NCBI RefSeq assembly: GCF_018618415.1
Contig: NZ_JACSMA010000001.1
Coordinates: 62,001-126,000, forward strand
DNA from: Exiguobacterium sp. s146
GTDB lineage: Bacteria; Bacillota; Bacilli; Exiguobacteriales; Exiguobacteriaceae
DNA: 64,000 nt
Reading direction: 5' to 3'
Below are positions 24,949 to 34,484 of the stretch, piece after piece (within the stretch, counting starts at the first letter, position 1; the number at the start of each line of letters is the position of its first letter). The notes beneath the pieces are model-generated. The model was given only the letters and a program-made list of their open reading frames with translations, had not been told where the DNA came from and ran no database searches. A program made the translations under genes and the position numbers.

Positions 24949-25078
24949 GGTTGGGCGATTGTATTGCACGTAAAAAGGGAAGTAATATATTTGTCATCTC
25001 CATTACAGCCTAATATCTAGTACCATGACGATAAGGTTTGCGAACCTAGCGACACCCATGAGAAAGGAAGTACACAGC

Positions 25079-26539
25079 ATGAGGACGAAACGTTTATCCG
25101 CCATTCTAGGAAATGAGATGGATGACATCGAACGCGATCCATGGGTGACCGGAATTGAGACAGATTCCAGAAAGGTCAGTCCAGGGAATTTATTTATCTG
25201 CATCCGCGGCTATACGGTGGACGGACATGAATTCGCTGAGGACGCCGTCTCCAAAGGAGCGGTTGCTGTCATCTCGGAATACCCGCTTGACCTTGAGGTG
25301 CCGAACCTTGTCGTCGCGGATACGAAGCGGACAGCCGGCGTGGTGGCCAGTGCCTTTTATGACCATCCCTCACATCGGATGCGCATTTACGGTGTCACCG
25401 GTACGAACGGGAAGACGACGACCGCGACATTGACATATGATTTATTTCGTCTGTCCGGCCGACCGGTCGGAATTGTCAGCACGATTGGAGCACGTTATAA
25501 AGATCAAACATTGAGCACACCCAATACGACGCCTGAAGCCGTCGTCTTGCATCGCTTGCTGGCCGAGATGGCCGATGCCGGCGTGACCGATTGTGTCGTC
25601 GAGGTCTCCTCGCACGCGATGATGGAAGGACGCGTCGAGGGAGTCCGTTTTCACGCGGCGGCGTTCACGAACTTGACGCACGACCATTTGGATTACCATC
25701 GCTCGATGGATGAGTATGCCCGGGCCAAAGCTCGATTGTTCGAACAAGTCGAGACGACGGACGGTGACGCCATCGTGTTGAACGCCGAAGACCCGGCCAG
25801 CAAGACGATGGCCGCGTTCGCCCCGACGCGTCGGCGCATCATGTACAGCACGCATGCGGACGTGCCGGCTGATATTCAAGTCATCTGGCATGATCAGACA
25901 GTAGTCATCAAAATGAATGCCTTGACGATTGAGGCCCCGGTCCGCTTCATGGGCGCCTTCAATGCCGCCAACTTGGCGGCGGCCATCGGTCTCGTCTCGA
26001 CATCGGAACTGATGCTGCGTTCCATCATCGCCAACGTGCCGGGACTTACGCTTCCGAAAGGGCGGCTCGAACGACTTAATACGGAAGACGCCGAGATTTA
26101 TCTCGATTATGCCCATACGCCGGATGGTCTCGAGAAGTGTCTGTCGACGCTTCAGCAAGGGGAGCGCGAACTCGTTGTCGTCTTGAGTGCGGCGGGCGAC
26201 CGTGACCCGACCAAACGGGCCGAGATGGGTCGCATCGCGAGTCGTTATTCGAACGATTTGATCGTGACGGTCCACGACGTGCGCACGGAAGACCCGAAAC
26301 AAATCATCGACGGGCTACTTGAAGGGATCGACGCAGACACGCACTATGTGACGTTCGAGGAACGACGGGACGCCTTGCGCCACGCAGCCCAACAAGCGCT
26401 CGTCGGCAAACGGATCGTCGTCGTCGGAAAAGGGCATGACCACGTCGAACGCGTCGGTCGAGAGTCGATTCCGTTCAACGAATCGGACATCTTGCTCGAT
26501 GAATTAAAAAAATTGAAGGGCCAAGAACCGGCCGTTTAA
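25079..26539 (+). CDS. murE: MurE-family UDP-MurNAc-tripeptide ligase
   Basis: 486 residues, Mur ligase with three domains. ATP loop GVTGTNGKTTTATL (about 108-121), TPNTTPEA and the carbamylated Lys motif YARAKARLF are intact, as is LDYAHTPDGL. It adds the third residue, L-Lys or meso-DAP, to UDP-MurNAc-Ala-Glu. The specificity block that reads DNPR in DAP enzymes is here HDVRTEDP, so the residue added cannot be read by analogy. ATG 25079 has AAAGGAAG eight bases upstream. Stand-alone, outside any dcw cluster, as in Lys-type murE of staphylococci. Confidence 0.88.
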   Translation: MRTKRLSAILGNEMDDIERDPWVTGIETDSRKVSPGNLFICIRGYTVDGHEFAEDAVSKGAVAVISEYPLDLEVPNLVVADTKRTAGVVASAFYDHPSHRMRIYGVTGTNGKTTTATLTYDLFRLSGRPVGIVSTIGARYKDQTLSTPNTTPEAVVLHRLLAEMADAGVTDCVVEVSSHAMMEGRVEGVRFHAAAFTNLTHDHLDYHRSMDEYARAKARLFEQVETTDGDAIVLNAEDPASKTMAAFAPTRRRIMYSTHADVPADIQVIWHDQTVVIKMNALTIEAPVRFMGAFNAANLAAAIGLVSTSELMLRSIIANVPGLTLPKGRLERLNTEDAEIYLDYAHTPDGLEKCLSTLQQGERELVVVLSAAGDRDPTKRAEMGRIASRYSNDLIVTVHDVRTEDPKQIIDGLLEGIDADTHYVTFEERRDALRHAAQQALVGKRIVVVGKGHDHVERVGRESIPFNESDILLDELKKLKGQEPAV

Positions 26540-26542
26540 CGA

Positions 26543-26568
26543 AACGATGACAGTTGTCATCGTTTTTT
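26543..26568 (+). terminator. Terminator after murE
   Basis: ACGATGAC / GTCATCGT hairpin, six T, three bases after the stop. Confidence 0.9.
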
Positions 26569-26635
26569 AATGTGTAAAATTTGAAGAAGAAGGTAATAAC
26601 TCTTAATGTAACGCTATCGAAGGAGGAGAACAGTC

Positions 26636-26980
26636 ATGTCAGTTTTGTACAAAGAGTTTACAAATGATGAAGAAGTCGTGACCGCCATTCAATCGATGAA
26701 AGCGAAAGGGATTGAGGACAAGCACATTTATGTCATCACCCACGATGATGACCGGACCGACCGTGTGGCCGATAACGCCGACGCGAATACGGTAACGGCA
26801 TCAGACGTCGGCCTGGGGACGGCCGCGAAAAACTTGTTCCGTAAAAAAGGAGACGAGCTCCGAGCGCAGTTCGAACAGCTCGGTTTCTCATCGACCGAAG
26901 CGGATCAACTTGAGAAGAAATTAGACCAAGGCAAGGTGATTGTCGTCGTCAAAGACGCACCAGCCGGCTTCACGTTATAA
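26636..26980 (+). CDS. General stress protein (YflT/GSP17M-like)
   Basis: 114 residues, general stress protein 17M-like domain: an N-terminal strand-helix EFTNDEEVVTAIQSMKAKGI, HIYVITHDDDRT and a C-terminal GKVIVVVKDAP. Members are induced by SigB. A GTGTAA-N13-AGGTAA element lies at 26571-26595, weakly like a SigB promoter, so that link is tentative. GAAGGAGGAG precedes ATG 26636. Confidence 0.8.
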   Translation: MSVLYKEFTNDEEVVTAIQSMKAKGIEDKHIYVITHDDDRTDRVADNADANTVTASDVGLGTAAKNLFRKKGDELRAQFEQLGFSSTEADQLEKKLDQGKVIVVVKDAPAGFTL

Positions 26981-27005
26981 GTCCACCACCATGGAGAATA
27001 CAGAG

Positions 27006-27035
27006 ACAGGGCTGAATCGAAGGATTCAGCCCTGT
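27006..27035. terminator. Bidirectional terminator
   Basis: 12-bp perfect stem ACAGGGCTGAAT / ATTCAGCCCTGT between convergent genes. Confidence 0.88.
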
Positions 27036-27040
27036 TTGTA

Positions 27041-28036
27041 TTAGTCGTGGATGCGGACGACGGTCCGGCCGCTCAGTTCACTGCGCATCATCGCCTCGGC
27101 GTGGCGAGGGACGTCATGGAGCGGAATCTCATGGACCATATGGTTCAGTACGCGGGTATCGACGAGCTCGTGGAGCCGCTCCCACGCTTTCGCGCGACGG
27201 GCGATCGGCTGCATGACCGAATCGATACCGATGAGCCGGACGCCTCGTAGGATGAACGGATAGACCGTCGTATGGAGTTCATGGCCACCGGCGAGTCCGC
27301 ATGCGACGACCGTCCCTTCATAGCGTGTTCGGCTGAGGATATTACCGAGCGTCTCGCCTCCGACCGAGTCGATGGCGGCATCGAACCGCTGTTCATCCAG
27401 CGGTCGGGCCGGTCCTTCGAGTTCACTTCGGGCCATCACGTTCTCGACACCGAGATCGCGCAAATACGCCGGGTCTTGTTTACCGGTCGAGGCGATCACA
27501 TGATAGCCAAGCTTGTGGAGCAAGGCGATGGCAAAACTGCCGACCCCGCCGGAGGCACCGGTCACGAGCACTTCTTGACCGGGATGCACACCTTCGTGTT
27601 CGAGCGCCTCGACAGCGAACATGGCGGTAAGTCCCGGCGTGCCGATCGTCATCGCATCGCGCATCGCCATGCCTTTCGGTAATTTGATAAGCCAGTTGCC
27701 CGGGACTTGGGCGTAACGGCTGAAGCCACCGAAATGTCGTTCGCCGATGCCGAAACCGGTCGCGATGACCTCGTCGCCGGCTTTGAAATCGAGATGGTCG
27801 GATTCAACGACCTTCCCGACGAACTCGCAACCGGGGATGAACGGATAGTGACTGACGATTTTGCCGGACCCCGTCAGCCCGAGGGCATCTTTGTAGTTGA
27901 GCGCCGAATAATGGACCTCGACGAGGACGTTGCCATCTTCTTCTCTCGGCAGGGCGTCGAGTTTGACGTCGGTCACCGTGGAATGGAGACGGTCGTCTGT
28001 CTTGTCGAGGACGAGTGCTTGAAATGAGTCGTTCAT
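27041..28036 (-). CDS. YhdH/acryloyl-CoA reductase-type quinone oxidoreductase
   Basis: 331 residues, zinc-free medium-chain dehydrogenase. HYSALNYKDALGLTG and IPGCEFVGKVVES mark the catalytic domain, VLVTGASGGVGSFAIALL the NADPH site, DSVGGETL the conserved later block. The group includes YhdH (AcuI), which reduces acrylyl-CoA, and related quinone reductases. ATG 28036 preferred to TTG 28042 by spacing from AAAGGGG. Confidence 0.87.
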   Translation of the reverse strand: MNDSFQALVLDKTDDRLHSTVTDVKLDALPREEDGNVLVEVHYSALNYKDALGLTGSGKIVSHYPFIPGCEFVGKVVESDHLDFKAGDEVIATGFGIGERHFGGFSRYAQVPGNWLIKLPKGMAMRDAMTIGTPGLTAMFAVEALEHEGVHPGQEVLVTGASGGVGSFAIALLHKLGYHVIASTGKQDPAYLRDLGVENVMARSELEGPARPLDEQRFDAAIDSVGGETLGNILSRTRYEGTVVACGLAGGHELHTTVYPFILRGVRLIGIDSVMQPIARRAKAWERLHELVDTRVLNHMVHEIPLHDVPRHAEAMMRSELSGRTVVRIHD

Positions 28037-28138
28037 AGTCAATTGGCCCCTTTCGCGGATACGTATTCTATTCCTTTGTTATCATTCCCCACCTGCCAAA
28101 ATATATACACGAATGTTTCGTTCTAACAGGGAGTGAAA

Positions 28139-28147
28139 TGGTACAAT
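28139..28147 (+). promoter_or_regulatory. Extended -10 promoter
   Basis: TGGTACAAT (TGn plus TACAAT) 36 bp before the acidic-protein gene. Confidence 0.45.
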
Positions 28148-28182
28148 GAAAGAGATTCAACTAGAGTGAGGAGGAATGAAGC

Positions 28183-28614
28183 ATGCGGCACGACGACTAT
28201 GAGTTTGATGAAGAAGTAGAAGAAGGCGAATTGTTCAACGTATACGACATTCTGCCACCGGATGGCACCATTCTTGAGATGGCTACGGCTGAAGAGATGG
28301 TCCGTGCGGCGGAGCTTGAGGCGACGCATAATGCGCTTGAGCGAATCCAAGACTCAAACTTCCAGTTGTCAGGGATCACTTTTAAAGAGTTGCTGGCAGA
28401 GTTCGAACTATTTGAGCAAGAATCGATGGAATTCTGGACAGGCGTGTATAGCCGATTGCGCATTCCATGGGCATGGACGATTCGAATCGACGTGGCCAAC
28501 GGTCCGATTCACGTCGTCAATGACCGCGACATCTTCATCGACGAAGCAGACTTCGAAGAGTATGATTTCGAAGAATACGAGGACGATGATTACGAAGACG
28601 AAGACAATCAATGA
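28183..28614 (+). CDS. Acidic protein of unknown function
   Basis: 143 residues, very acidic at both ends; the last 30 residues are almost all D, E and Y (for example EEYDFEEYEDDDYEDED). The middle (40-110) has regular helix-strand content with FWTGVYSRLRIPWAWTIRID. GAGGAATGAAGC precedes ATG 28183. No signal peptide or membrane helix. Not recognised. An acidic tail of this kind often marks binding to basic proteins or metal. Confidence 0.65.
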   Translation: MRHDDYEFDEEVEEGELFNVYDILPPDGTILEMATAEEMVRAAELEATHNALERIQDSNFQLSGITFKELLAEFELFEQESMEFWTGVYSRLRIPWAWTIRIDVANGPIHVVNDRDIFIDEADFEEYDFEEYEDDDYEDEDNQ

Positions 28615-28620
28615 ATCCAA

Positions 28621-28657
28621 AAACGTCTTTCCCTCATTCAGGGAAAGACGTTTTTTT
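28621..28657. terminator. Bidirectional terminator
   Basis: AAACGTCTTTCCCT / AGGGAAAGACGTTT with a CATTC loop and seven T. Confidence 0.92.
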
Positions 28658-28840
28658 GTGGTCGAGGAATGAGGCGCGGATGCGTGTCAGTTCCGTCGCC
28701 CCGAACCAAAGCCCGACCCCGCACAGGACGGCGACACCACTCACTAACGCACCGACGATGGCGGTATCTCCAATCATCGTGAACGACAGCGCCAGGCTGA
28801 ACAATCCAAAAAATAATAATCCTCCTGCAATCGTCTTCAT
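28634..28840 (-). CDS. Small two-helix membrane protein
   Basis: 68 residues with hydrophobic segments at about 4-22 and 28-48 and a charged C-terminus LTRIRASFLDHKK. Its last codons lie in the bidirectional terminator stem. ATG 28840 follows GAAAGGG. No family recognised. Confidence 0.55.
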   Translation of the reverse strand: MKTIAGGLLFFGLFSLALSFTMIGDTAIVGALVSGVAVLCGVGLWFGATELTRIRASFLDHKKTSFPE

Positions 28841-28928
28841 GACCAAGTCACCCTTTCTTATTTCGTCTGCCTTTAGTGTAGGCGGTCCAACGAGAAAAGG
28901 GTGACTGAATTTTATACCAGGTCAAAAA

Positions 28929-29633
28929 TCAAGCGAGGTCATATACGGAATACGTCTTGCCATTCTCAAATGGCGTGTCTAACAAGTGTTCCGCGAAGAT
29001 GCGGGCGACCGTCTCCGGGGTGCGCAACCGCCCTTCTGTCACGTAGGAACGAAACTGTTCCACGTCGCGGAACGCGTCTTCTGACGAGGCCCGGATGCTT
29101 GCCTGCATCGCGGTATCCATCACGCCCGGATTGAACAAGGCGACCTTGTCATTCGTACCGGTCAATTCTAGGGCGACCGTCTCCGTGAAATGGTCGAGCC
29201 CGGCTTTCGTCGCGCAATAGGCACTCCAGCCCGAGATGGGGCGTTTGGCGGCCCCGGAGGTCACATGGATGAGCGAGACGGGCAGGTCGTACGCGAGCAC
29301 TGCGTTCGTCAAGAGCATCGGAGCGAGCAGGTTGGCTTGGACGTGGGCGATGAGTTGCGCGGCATCCAGTTGGCCGGCCCGGTGAATCGGTTCAATCAAG
29401 GCTGCATTTTGGACGACGAGCAAGGATGTCGCCGTCTCGAGGAGCGGCTTCACGTGCTCGAGCGCGTGGAGCGTACTTGTCGGATCCGATAAGTCGACCT
29501 CGACGTGGCGGAACGTGGCATCGGTCGCCTGCGTCCGTGAGAAGTTGACGACCTCATAATTCCGGTTCAATAGTTCTTCGGCGATGGCACGGCCGAGACC
29601 GCGTGACGCACCGGTCACGATGGCTAGTTTCAT
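28929..29633 (-). CDS. SDR oxidoreductase, benzil reductase-like (YueD/BzrA)
   Basis: 234-residue classical SDR: TGASRGLGRAIAEEL at the N-terminus (cofactor loop), VQNAALIEP in place of NNAG, catalytic Ser in IHVTSGAAK and YxxxK in YCATKAGLDHF. The sequence pattern is that of NADPH-dependent benzil reductases such as YueD. Start ATG 29633 after GGAGGAATCTTG. It is followed upstream by an acetyltransferase and serine hydrolase in the same direction, 11 bp apart, so an operon is likely. Confidence 0.85.
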   Translation of the reverse strand: MKLAIVTGASRGLGRAIAEELLNRNYEVVNFSRTQATDATFRHVEVDLSDPTSTLHALEHVKPLLETATSLLVVQNAALIEPIHRAGQLDAAQLIAHVQANLLAPMLLTNAVLAYDLPVSLIHVTSGAAKRPISGWSAYCATKAGLDHFTETVALELTGTNDKVALFNPGVMDTAMQASIRASSEDAFRDVEQFRSYVTEGRLRTPETVARIFAEHLLDTPFENGKTYSVYDLA

Positions 29634-29644
29634 CAAGATTCCTC

Positions 29645-30034
29645 CTATTCGTGAATCGTCTTGCGGAACCCGTAAAACGGGCGGAAATTCAATTTCTCGT
29701 AATACGTGTGCGAGGAAGCGCTCGCGAGCATTTCGAGCCGTGTCTCAGGGTAGAGCGCATGGACGTGCGACAGCAACCGTTCGCCAATTCCGAGGCGACG
29801 GTGTGAGGCCGCAATGAGCAGTTCGCACACATACAGGCTCACGGTCGTGTCGGTCAGCCCACGCACGTAGGCGACGACCTGTCCCGTGTCTGACTCGACG
29901 ACATAGGCGACATTCGATTGCCGCCACGCTTTCCGTGTCAGTTCGTCTTGGCGGATGAGTTGATGCCATCCCTCCGCTTCATTCAACGCTTGAATCTGTT
30001 CGAAGTCACGTTCTTCGTATGGGCGGATGTTCAT
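29645..30034 (-). CDS. GNAT family N-acetyltransferase
   Basis: 129 residues. CELLIAASHRRLGIGERLLS holds the R-x-x-G-x-G acetyl-CoA loop, and SSHTYYEKLNFRPF the C-terminal helix. ATG overlaps the serine hydrolase stop as ATGA. Middle gene of a three-gene operon. Confidence 0.83.
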   Translation of the reverse strand: MNIRPYEERDFEQIQALNEAEGWHQLIRQDELTRKAWRQSNVAYVVESDTGQVVAYVRGLTDTTVSLYVCELLIAASHRRLGIGERLLSHVHALYPETRLEMLASASSHTYYEKLNFRPFYGFRKTIHE

Positions 30035-31059
30035 GAAGACACACCTGCTTTCATTTCAATGGCTTTCATCATATCGAACGCGCCGTCCGATTCGTTGGAA
30101 CAGACGACCGAGATGGTTTCGGTGGCCGGATAATAAGCGGAATGGAAGCTGACGCCGGGATCGTAGCCCATGACATGATATTTGAATACGTGTCGATTCG
30201 ATTCCAGTTGAATCCACAGACCGTAGCCATAATGTGTTCCTTTGTCGTTCACCTTTATATGAGGTGTGAAGAGCCGTGATGTCATCTCTTCACCAAGGAG
30301 ACGGTGGCCGAGCAACGCGCTCCACAGGTTGGCCATATCTCGTGCCGTCACGAACGCGCCGCCATCCGCACCGCCTTTGACGGGAATCGAATAGTGGTTC
30401 GTCCGCCATGAGCCGTCCGCGTTGTCGATATACCCGAGCGCCGTGTTTGCCGGCAGGGCGTCGAGGGAGAAATATCCGGAAGCGGTCATGCCGGCCGGTT
30501 TGAACACGAATCGTTCGATATAGTCCGAGAAGGTCAATCCGCTCGCTTGTTCGACGATAAGGCCGAGCAGGATATAGCCGGCATTATTGTATTGGAACAC
30601 GCCGCTTTCTTGTCGCATCGGTTCGTGTTGGAACATCGGGAGGAAGTCACGTAGCTGCCTGATGTGATACATCGGGCGCGTCCGCCACAAGTCCTCGAAA
30701 TCGTCCATGACCGACTCGTCGAAATAGTCGGGGATGCCGGACGTATGAGTGAGTAGCTGTTCGACCGTGACGGACGGATCGAACGTCGGAAAATCGATGG
30801 GGAGGCATTCGCTGAGCGTCGATGTGAATGCCACCTTGCCCTGTTCGACGAGCTGGCAGATAGCGATTGCCGTGAACAGCTTGCAACCCGAGGCGATGCC
30901 GAAGCGGGTCGACGTTTGATGTTCGATTTGTTCCGCGCGATTCGCATAGCCTTGTTGACGTTCGAATAGGATATCGTCTTGTCGCATGACGAGTGCCGAT
31001 CCGGAGAAATCAGGTTTGATAGGAAGGTCAGCAAAGTGGTCGTCCAAAAGCTTGTTCAT
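30031..31059 (-). CDS. Class C beta-lactamase-related serine hydrolase
   Basis: 342 residues, beta-lactamase/PBP4* fold. The SxxK motif is SGCK in FGIASGCKLFTAIA (about residues 58-61), the YxN motif is YNN in FQYNNAGYILL, and HTSGIPDY is a further family block. There is no signal peptide, so it is cytoplasmic and more likely an esterase or peptidase-like hydrolase than a resistance enzyme. First gene of the operon. Confidence 0.85.
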   Translation of the reverse strand: MNKLLDDHFADLPIKPDFSGSALVMRQDDILFERQQGYANRAEQIEHQTSTRFGIASGCKLFTAIAICQLVEQGKVAFTSTLSECLPIDFPTFDPSVTVEQLLTHTSGIPDYFDESVMDDFEDLWRTRPMYHIRQLRDFLPMFQHEPMRQESGVFQYNNAGYILLGLIVEQASGLTFSDYIERFVFKPAGMTASGYFSLDALPANTALGYIDNADGSWRTNHYSIPVKGGADGGAFVTARDMANLWSALLGHRLLGEEMTSRLFTPHIKVNDKGTHYGYGLWIQLESNRHVFKYHVMGYDPGVSFHSAYYPATETISVVCSNESDGAFDMMKAIEMKAGVSS

Positions 31060-31128
31060 CGGGCACCTCCGAAGGATTGTCTAGTGTGTCAAGCATAGCA
31101 CATGGCCCATCGATCCCTAACCACGCAA

Positions 31129-31162
31129 AAAAAATGTCTCCTCCGTCATCAACGGAGGAGAC
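31129..31162 (-). terminator. Terminator after the sodium symporter
   Basis: GTCTCCTCCGT / ACGGAGGAGAC, then A and seven T on the minus strand. Confidence 0.9.
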
Positions 31163-31167
31163 GCGGT

Positions 31168-32949
31168 TTATTCACCAATCGCAGGTCGATCCTGTTCTTC
31201 TGTCGTACCAAGATTCGTCAAGTAAGCCTCGTATTTCGGAAGCCAATAGCGATAGGACGCCCAAACGAGACCACCCGTCACAACGAATAAGGCGATGGTC
31301 GCCGGCCAGAACCAGCTCGAGACGATTCCGTCCGCATAGGCGAGGCCGATTGGCGAGAAGACGAAGTAGACGAAAATCATCGACGCGACAAGAAGAATCG
31401 ACGTTGAAATCGCATGACGCCATGGTTTGACGCGGCCGAGGTCGATGCGAATCGGCTTGATGCGCTGCATCGGTCGCACTTTTGCGAACACGAGCATGAT
31501 GGCCGTCTCGAGGACGAACAAGATGCCGTAAATGTGAATGAAATTGATGCCGAGGTCGAAACCGAACCATTGTTTCGTTCCCCAGACGAGGAAGTAGTAG
31601 GTGACGACGTGGAAACCGATGACGAGTTTCGCGGCAATCGGCGGTACGCGCTTCACAAGCATCCCGATTAAGACGATGACGAGAATCGGGATGTTGAAGA
31701 AGCCGGTGAACCGACGAATCAAGTCCCAAAGGCCGTCCGGTGCATACATCAAGTTCGGAGCGACGAAGAACGAGACGAGTGCGACGAACGTCCCGAACCA
31801 TTTGCTGACGCGAATCAAGTCTTTGTCCGACGCGTCCGGCTTGAACTTCGGTTTATAAATATCGAGCACGAACAGTGTGGCGATACTGTTCAGCAACGAG
31901 TTGAACGAACTGAACACGGCGCCGAGCAAGACGGCGAGGAAGAAGCCCATGAGCCACATCGGTAACAAGTCGGCAATCAAGCTCGGATAGGCGAGGTCCG
32001 CCTTATCGACGTTCGTGCCGTACAAATGGAACGCGATAATCCCAGGGAGCAACATGAAAATCGGGACGAGCAACTTCAAATAACCAGTGAAGAGCACCCC
32101 TTTTTGTCCTTCGGCAAGGTCACGCGCGCCGAGCGCCCGCTGGATGACGTATTGATTGAGCGCCCAATAAAACAAGTTCGCGAAAATCATCCCTGTGAAG
32201 ATGGACAAGAACGGGACGGAGTCGTTCTCGGAACCGATCGCGTTCAGTTTTTCCGGATTCTCGGTCGCAATCGTCTTCATCCCGTCGACGAGATTGCCGT
32301 CACCGAGCGCGAGGAAGCCGAGCGTCGGGACGAGGAAACCGATGATGATTAAGCCGATCCCGTTCAACGTATCGGAGACGGCGACGGCGCGGAGTCCGCC
32401 GAAAATGGCGTACACGGCACCGATGATTCCGATGAACCAAATGACGAGCCATAGTGACTGCTCGAAGCTGATTCCGAGCAACTCCGGTACGTCAAACAGT
32501 TGCAGGACGGCCAATCCACCGGAATAGAGCATCGATGGAATCGTGACGCACATATAGCCGAACAAGAATAACAGGACGGTCAAGCGGCGGACGTCCTCAT
32601 CATACCGTTGGCTCAAAAATTCAGGGATCGTGGAAATCCCGATTCCGAGAAAGCGCGGGAGTAAAAAGAGCGCCATGATGATGGCGGCGATTCCGGCAGT
32701 GACTTCCCACGCCATGGCCGACATGTTGCCGGCGAACGATTGCCCGTTCAAGCCGATCAACTGCTCAGCTGACAAGTTCGTCAATAAGAGCGACCCGGCG
32801 ATAAAGATGCCGGTCAGCCCTCGTCCGGCCAAGAAGTAGTCGTCGGCACTCTCGACTTTCCCTTTCGTCATGCGATAAGACACGTAAGCGACAAGCCCCA
32901 TGAATAGAGCCCCCGTAATTAATATGTAAATAACTTGTTGAATGGTCAA
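31168..32949 (-). CDS. Sodium:solute symporter (SGLT-type)
   Basis: 593 residues, about 14 membrane helices, SSS family. SLLLTNLSAEQLIGLNGQSF and the later GLRAVAVSDTLNG match the sugar-transporting branch (vSGLT/YidK) rather than PutP or PanF. I place the start at TTG 32949, eight or so bases from GGAGGGA; the frame is open further up but without a site. Sodium-driven uptake of a sugar is likely; the exact sugar is unknown. Confidence 0.85.
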   Translation of the reverse strand: MTIQQVIYILITGALFMGLVAYVSYRMTKGKVESADDYFLAGRGLTGIFIAGSLLLTNLSAEQLIGLNGQSFAGNMSAMAWEVTAGIAAIIMALFLLPRFLGIGISTIPEFLSQRYDEDVRRLTVLLFLFGYMCVTIPSMLYSGGLAVLQLFDVPELLGISFEQSLWLVIWFIGIIGAVYAIFGGLRAVAVSDTLNGIGLIIIGFLVPTLGFLALGDGNLVDGMKTIATENPEKLNAIGSENDSVPFLSIFTGMIFANLFYWALNQYVIQRALGARDLAEGQKGVLFTGYLKLLVPIFMLLPGIIAFHLYGTNVDKADLAYPSLIADLLPMWLMGFFLAVLLGAVFSSFNSLLNSIATLFVLDIYKPKFKPDASDKDLIRVSKWFGTFVALVSFFVAPNLMYAPDGLWDLIRRFTGFFNIPILVIVLIGMLVKRVPPIAAKLVIGFHVVTYYFLVWGTKQWFGFDLGINFIHIYGILFVLETAIMLVFAKVRPMQRIKPIRIDLGRVKPWRHAISTSILLVASMIFVYFVFSPIGLAYADGIVSSWFWPATIALFVVTGGLVWASYRYWLPKYEAYLTNLGTTEEQDRPAIGE

Positions 32950-33066
32950 CGACAATCCCTCCTTCAACTTCTTCTTATTTATAAGTACTTTTGATAAATA
33001 CCCTTCACGAAGTATGATTATTTCCCGTTTTCTCTTTTGTAAAAGAACTGTAACAAACCTCACAAC

Positions 33067-33095
33067 AAAAAAAGACACCCAAGAAGTCAGGTGTC
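33067..33095 (-). terminator. Terminator overlapping the mgtE stop
   Basis: GACACC / GGTGTC with a ten-base loop, then seven T on the minus strand; the stem includes bases of the stop codon. Confidence 0.82.
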
Positions 33096-34452
33096 AAAAA
33101 AAGCGGAGCAGCGAAGTCGCAACCGTGAAATAAATGAGTAAGCCAAGATTGTCGACGACCGTCGTGATGAACGGACCCGACGCGACGGCCGGGTCGAGTT
33201 TCAATCGATTGATGAGTAGCGGAACGAGCGTCCCGACGATGGTCGCCACGCTGAGCGACGCGAAGATCGACAGACCGACGATCATACCGATCAACGCACT
33301 GTCATAGAGGACGGTGATGACGCCGAAGATGACGGCCATACAGGCGAGACCGAGCAACAGCCCCGTCCCGAACTCACGGCGAATCATCTTCAACACGTTC
33401 TTCCGATTGATTGTCCCGAGCGCGATTGAACGGACGGCGACGACGAGAGATTGGGTCGCAGCGTTACCGGCTGAACCCATGACGAGCGGCATGAAGACGG
33501 CGAGCAAAACGATCGTCTCGAGCGTGTCCTCGAAGCCGCCGATTGTCGACGCGGTGATCATCCCGAGAAACATGAGGCTGATAATCCACGGCGCTCGCTT
33601 CATCGCCGCCTCGACCGGTCCCATGTTGATGTCGGACGATCCCTTCGTCGCCGACAGTTCTTCAAAATCCTCGGTCGTCTCGCGTTCGATGACGTCCATG
33701 ACATCATCAACCGTGATAATCCCGAGCAGATGGTCCTCGCTGTCGATGACAGGCAAGGCCAGTAAGTCATATTTCTGAACGGTCCGGGCCAAATCTTCTT
33801 GGTCGGCGAGAACGTGGGCCGATACGACGCGCCGGCCCATGATATCCGCGATTTGCACATCGAGCGGAGAGACGATCAAGTCCCGGAGTGAGACGACACC
33901 GACGAGCCGTCGATTCGCATCGATGACGTACAAGTAGTAAATCGTCTCGGCTTCCGGTCCAAGCTCACGCAAGTCTTCAAGCGTCGCGCCGACGGTCTTA
34001 TCCGCCTTCAACACGATGAACTCGGTTGTCATGATGGCACCGGCCGTATCGTCCGGATAGCGCATCAAGTCTTTGACCTCGGTCGCTTCGGTCTCGTCCA
34101 TCAACTCGAACAGTTCGTTCATGAAGTCGTCGGGGAGTTCGGTCATCAAGTCGGCGGCGTTATCCGAGAACATGTCGTTCAACACACGCACGGCGAACGG
34201 GCGCGGCATCTCTTGAATGAACTGTTCCTGTTCATCGAGCTCAAGCTTTTCAAACAAGTCGGTGAACGCTTCCGGGGATAGCGCCTCGTAGACGAACTCA
34301 CGGGCCGGACGTTCGAGTTCGATGAACAAGTCGGCCTGTTCACCAGGGTGGAGGGTGAGGAACACGTCGCGGAAATCGACCGGGTCTCCTTTTTGAATGA
34401 GCGCTGTCACTTGAGCTTCGTGACGGGCGCGTTCTGTACGTTCGATTGCCAT
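33094..34452 (-). CDS. mgtE: Magnesium transporter MgtE
   Basis: 452 residues: MgtE N-domain (about 30-130), a CBS pair (about 140-260, with MRYPDDTAGAIMTTEFI and DVMDVIERE), a connecting helix and five C-terminal membrane helices with PLVMGSAGNAATQSLVVAVR, the pore signature. It gates Mg2+ by Mg2+ binding between the N and CBS domains. No M-box riboswitch is seen upstream, so control is probably at the protein. Confidence 0.94.
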   Translation of the reverse strand: MAIERTERARHEAQVTALIQKGDPVDFRDVFLTLHPGEQADLFIELERPAREFVYEALSPEAFTDLFEKLELDEQEQFIQEMPRPFAVRVLNDMFSDNAADLMTELPDDFMNELFELMDETEATEVKDLMRYPDDTAGAIMTTEFIVLKADKTVGATLEDLRELGPEAETIYYLYVIDANRRLVGVVSLRDLIVSPLDVQIADIMGRRVVSAHVLADQEDLARTVQKYDLLALPVIDSEDHLLGIITVDDVMDVIERETTEDFEELSATKGSSDINMGPVEAAMKRAPWIISLMFLGMITASTIGGFEDTLETIVLLAVFMPLVMGSAGNAATQSLVVAVRSIALGTINRKNVLKMIRREFGTGLLLGLACMAVIFGVITVLYDSALIGMIVGLSIFASLSVATIVGTLVPLLINRLKLDPAVASGPFITTVVDNLGLLIYFTVATSLLRFF

Positions 34453-34484
34453 CGACTCACTTCCTTTTCACATCATTTGTCTAT

